Source: Cupriavidus sp. EM10
Lineage (GTDB): Bacteria > Pseudomonadota > Gammaproteobacteria > Burkholderiales > Burkholderiaceae
Assembly: GCF_018729255.1 (NCBI RefSeq)
Contig: NZ_CP076061.1
Coordinates: 992,001 to 1,056,000, forward strand
Direction: 5' to 3'
DNA: 64,000 bases
Shown here one piece after another: positions 63,680 to 64,000 of this stretch. Numbering within the stretch: position 1 is the stretch's first letter; every line of letters starts with the position of its first letter. The translations under genes were made by a program, and so were the position numbers. The notes beneath the pieces are model-generated. The model did no database searches and was not told where the DNA came from. It was given only the letters and a program-made list of their open reading frames with translations.

Positions 63680-63910
63680 TCAGTGCGAAGGGTGGTCCGC
63701 CCGGATGACCGCCGCGATTTCCTGGCGCCGCACGCTGACCACGTCGTCCAGTTCCAGCCCCTCGGCCACCACCAGCATTTCGGCGCCGCGATTGATGGCA
63801 TAGATCACGCCATACCAGAGGTCCGGCCCCGCCACGGCGTTCAGGCGGATATTGAACTCGGTCTCCAGGTCCTGGCTGTAGACGGTCACCAGATCGCCGA
63901 CCTCGGGCAT
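63680..63910 (-). CDS. small hypothetical protein
   Basis: 76 residues from ATG 63910, with GGAGG five bases upstream. It reads PEVGDLVTVYSQDLETEFN, then an IRLNAVAGPDLWYGVIYAINRG core and an acidic-rich C-terminal half (VVAEGLELDDVVSVRRQEI). No signal or membrane segment. It resembles a beta-strand-rich single domain. I recognise no family. The flanking gene on the right is outside the window. Confidence 0.6.
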   Translation of the reverse strand: MPEVGDLVTVYSQDLETEFNIRLNAVAGPDLWYGVIYAINRGAEMLVVAEGLELDDVVSVRRQEIAAVIRADHPSH

Positions 63911-64000
63911 GGCGGCCTCCTCCGCCAGCGGATATTCCCGGGCCGCCACGGTCAGTGGCGTCTGCGCAATGCCGCGCGCAAACCTCGCTTGCATCATTGT

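Noticed and set aside
1..64000. CRISPR arrays, transposases, rRNA genes and prophage genes
   Set aside because: I looked for regular spaced repeats, DDE or tyrosine recombinase motifs and rRNA signatures and found none.

Overview
This 64-kb window looks like a high-GC beta-proteobacterium of the Burkholderiaceae, most likely Cupriavidus or a close relative. That is an inference from gene content: Bug-type solute receptors without their membrane partners, an acetoacetate decarboxylase / 3-hydroxybutyrate dehydrogenase / patatin operon, a tandem glycine riboswitch in front of a DadA-type oxidase, a DUF2917-like gene beside a GcvA-type LysR gene, and small secreted proteins with repeated xYTDGA motifs.

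Layout. 1-4.1 kb: the 3' part of an RloC-like ATPase/anticodon-nuclease gene and a DedA-rhodanese fusion. 4.5-10.1 kb: a four-gene operon (acetoacetate decarboxylase, 3-hydroxybutyrate dehydrogenase, patatin, FUSC efflux protein) divergent from a MarR gene. 10.7-28.6 kb: a CoA-ester catabolic region with two acyl-CoA ligases, a heteromeric-type acyl-CoA dehydrogenase pair, enoyl-CoA hydratase, a fused hydratase/3-hydroxyacyl-CoA dehydrogenase, thiolase, CoA-transferase, SDR, GST, a GST-kappa/HCCA-isomerase-like protein, two Bug receptors, and IclR and TetR regulators. It reads as activation, beta-oxidation and thiolysis of an unidentified carboxylic acid. 28.7-34.1 kb: a regulator-rich stretch (HxlR, MATE/MarR pair, HAD-MarR chimera, Xre, ArsR-type) with several clear operator-like dyads and repeats. 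34.1-47.8 kb: LysR, a PepSY/cytochrome b561 pair behind a Fur-box-like site, DJ-1/PfpI, the glycine riboswitch and DadA-type oxidase, tRNA-Leu(CAG) with a strange tRNA-like neighbour, a diguanylate cyclase, a TonB siderophore receptor, a BamE-like lipoprotein, an MFS carrier, a LysR and a DUF2917-like gene. 47.8-64 kb: phospholipase D/cardiolipin synthase-like lipoprotein, MscS channel, an EmrAB-OprM-type tripartite efflux operon with a divergent CerR-type TetR, the YTDGA-repeat protein and a 31-residue peptide behind competing RNA hairpins, a 1440-residue double hybrid histidine kinase, an ion-channel-like protein, a MipA/OmpV porin and an alpha/beta hydrolase.

Sequence quality matters here. 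Nine genes are broken, and each is repaired by adding one or two single bases; most of the sites are short homopolymers and every defect is a loss, never a gain. I count about fourteen such sites, all left of 46.4 kb. This looks like systematic homopolymer under-calling rather than gene decay, so the genes typed as pseudogenes below are probably intact in the organism.
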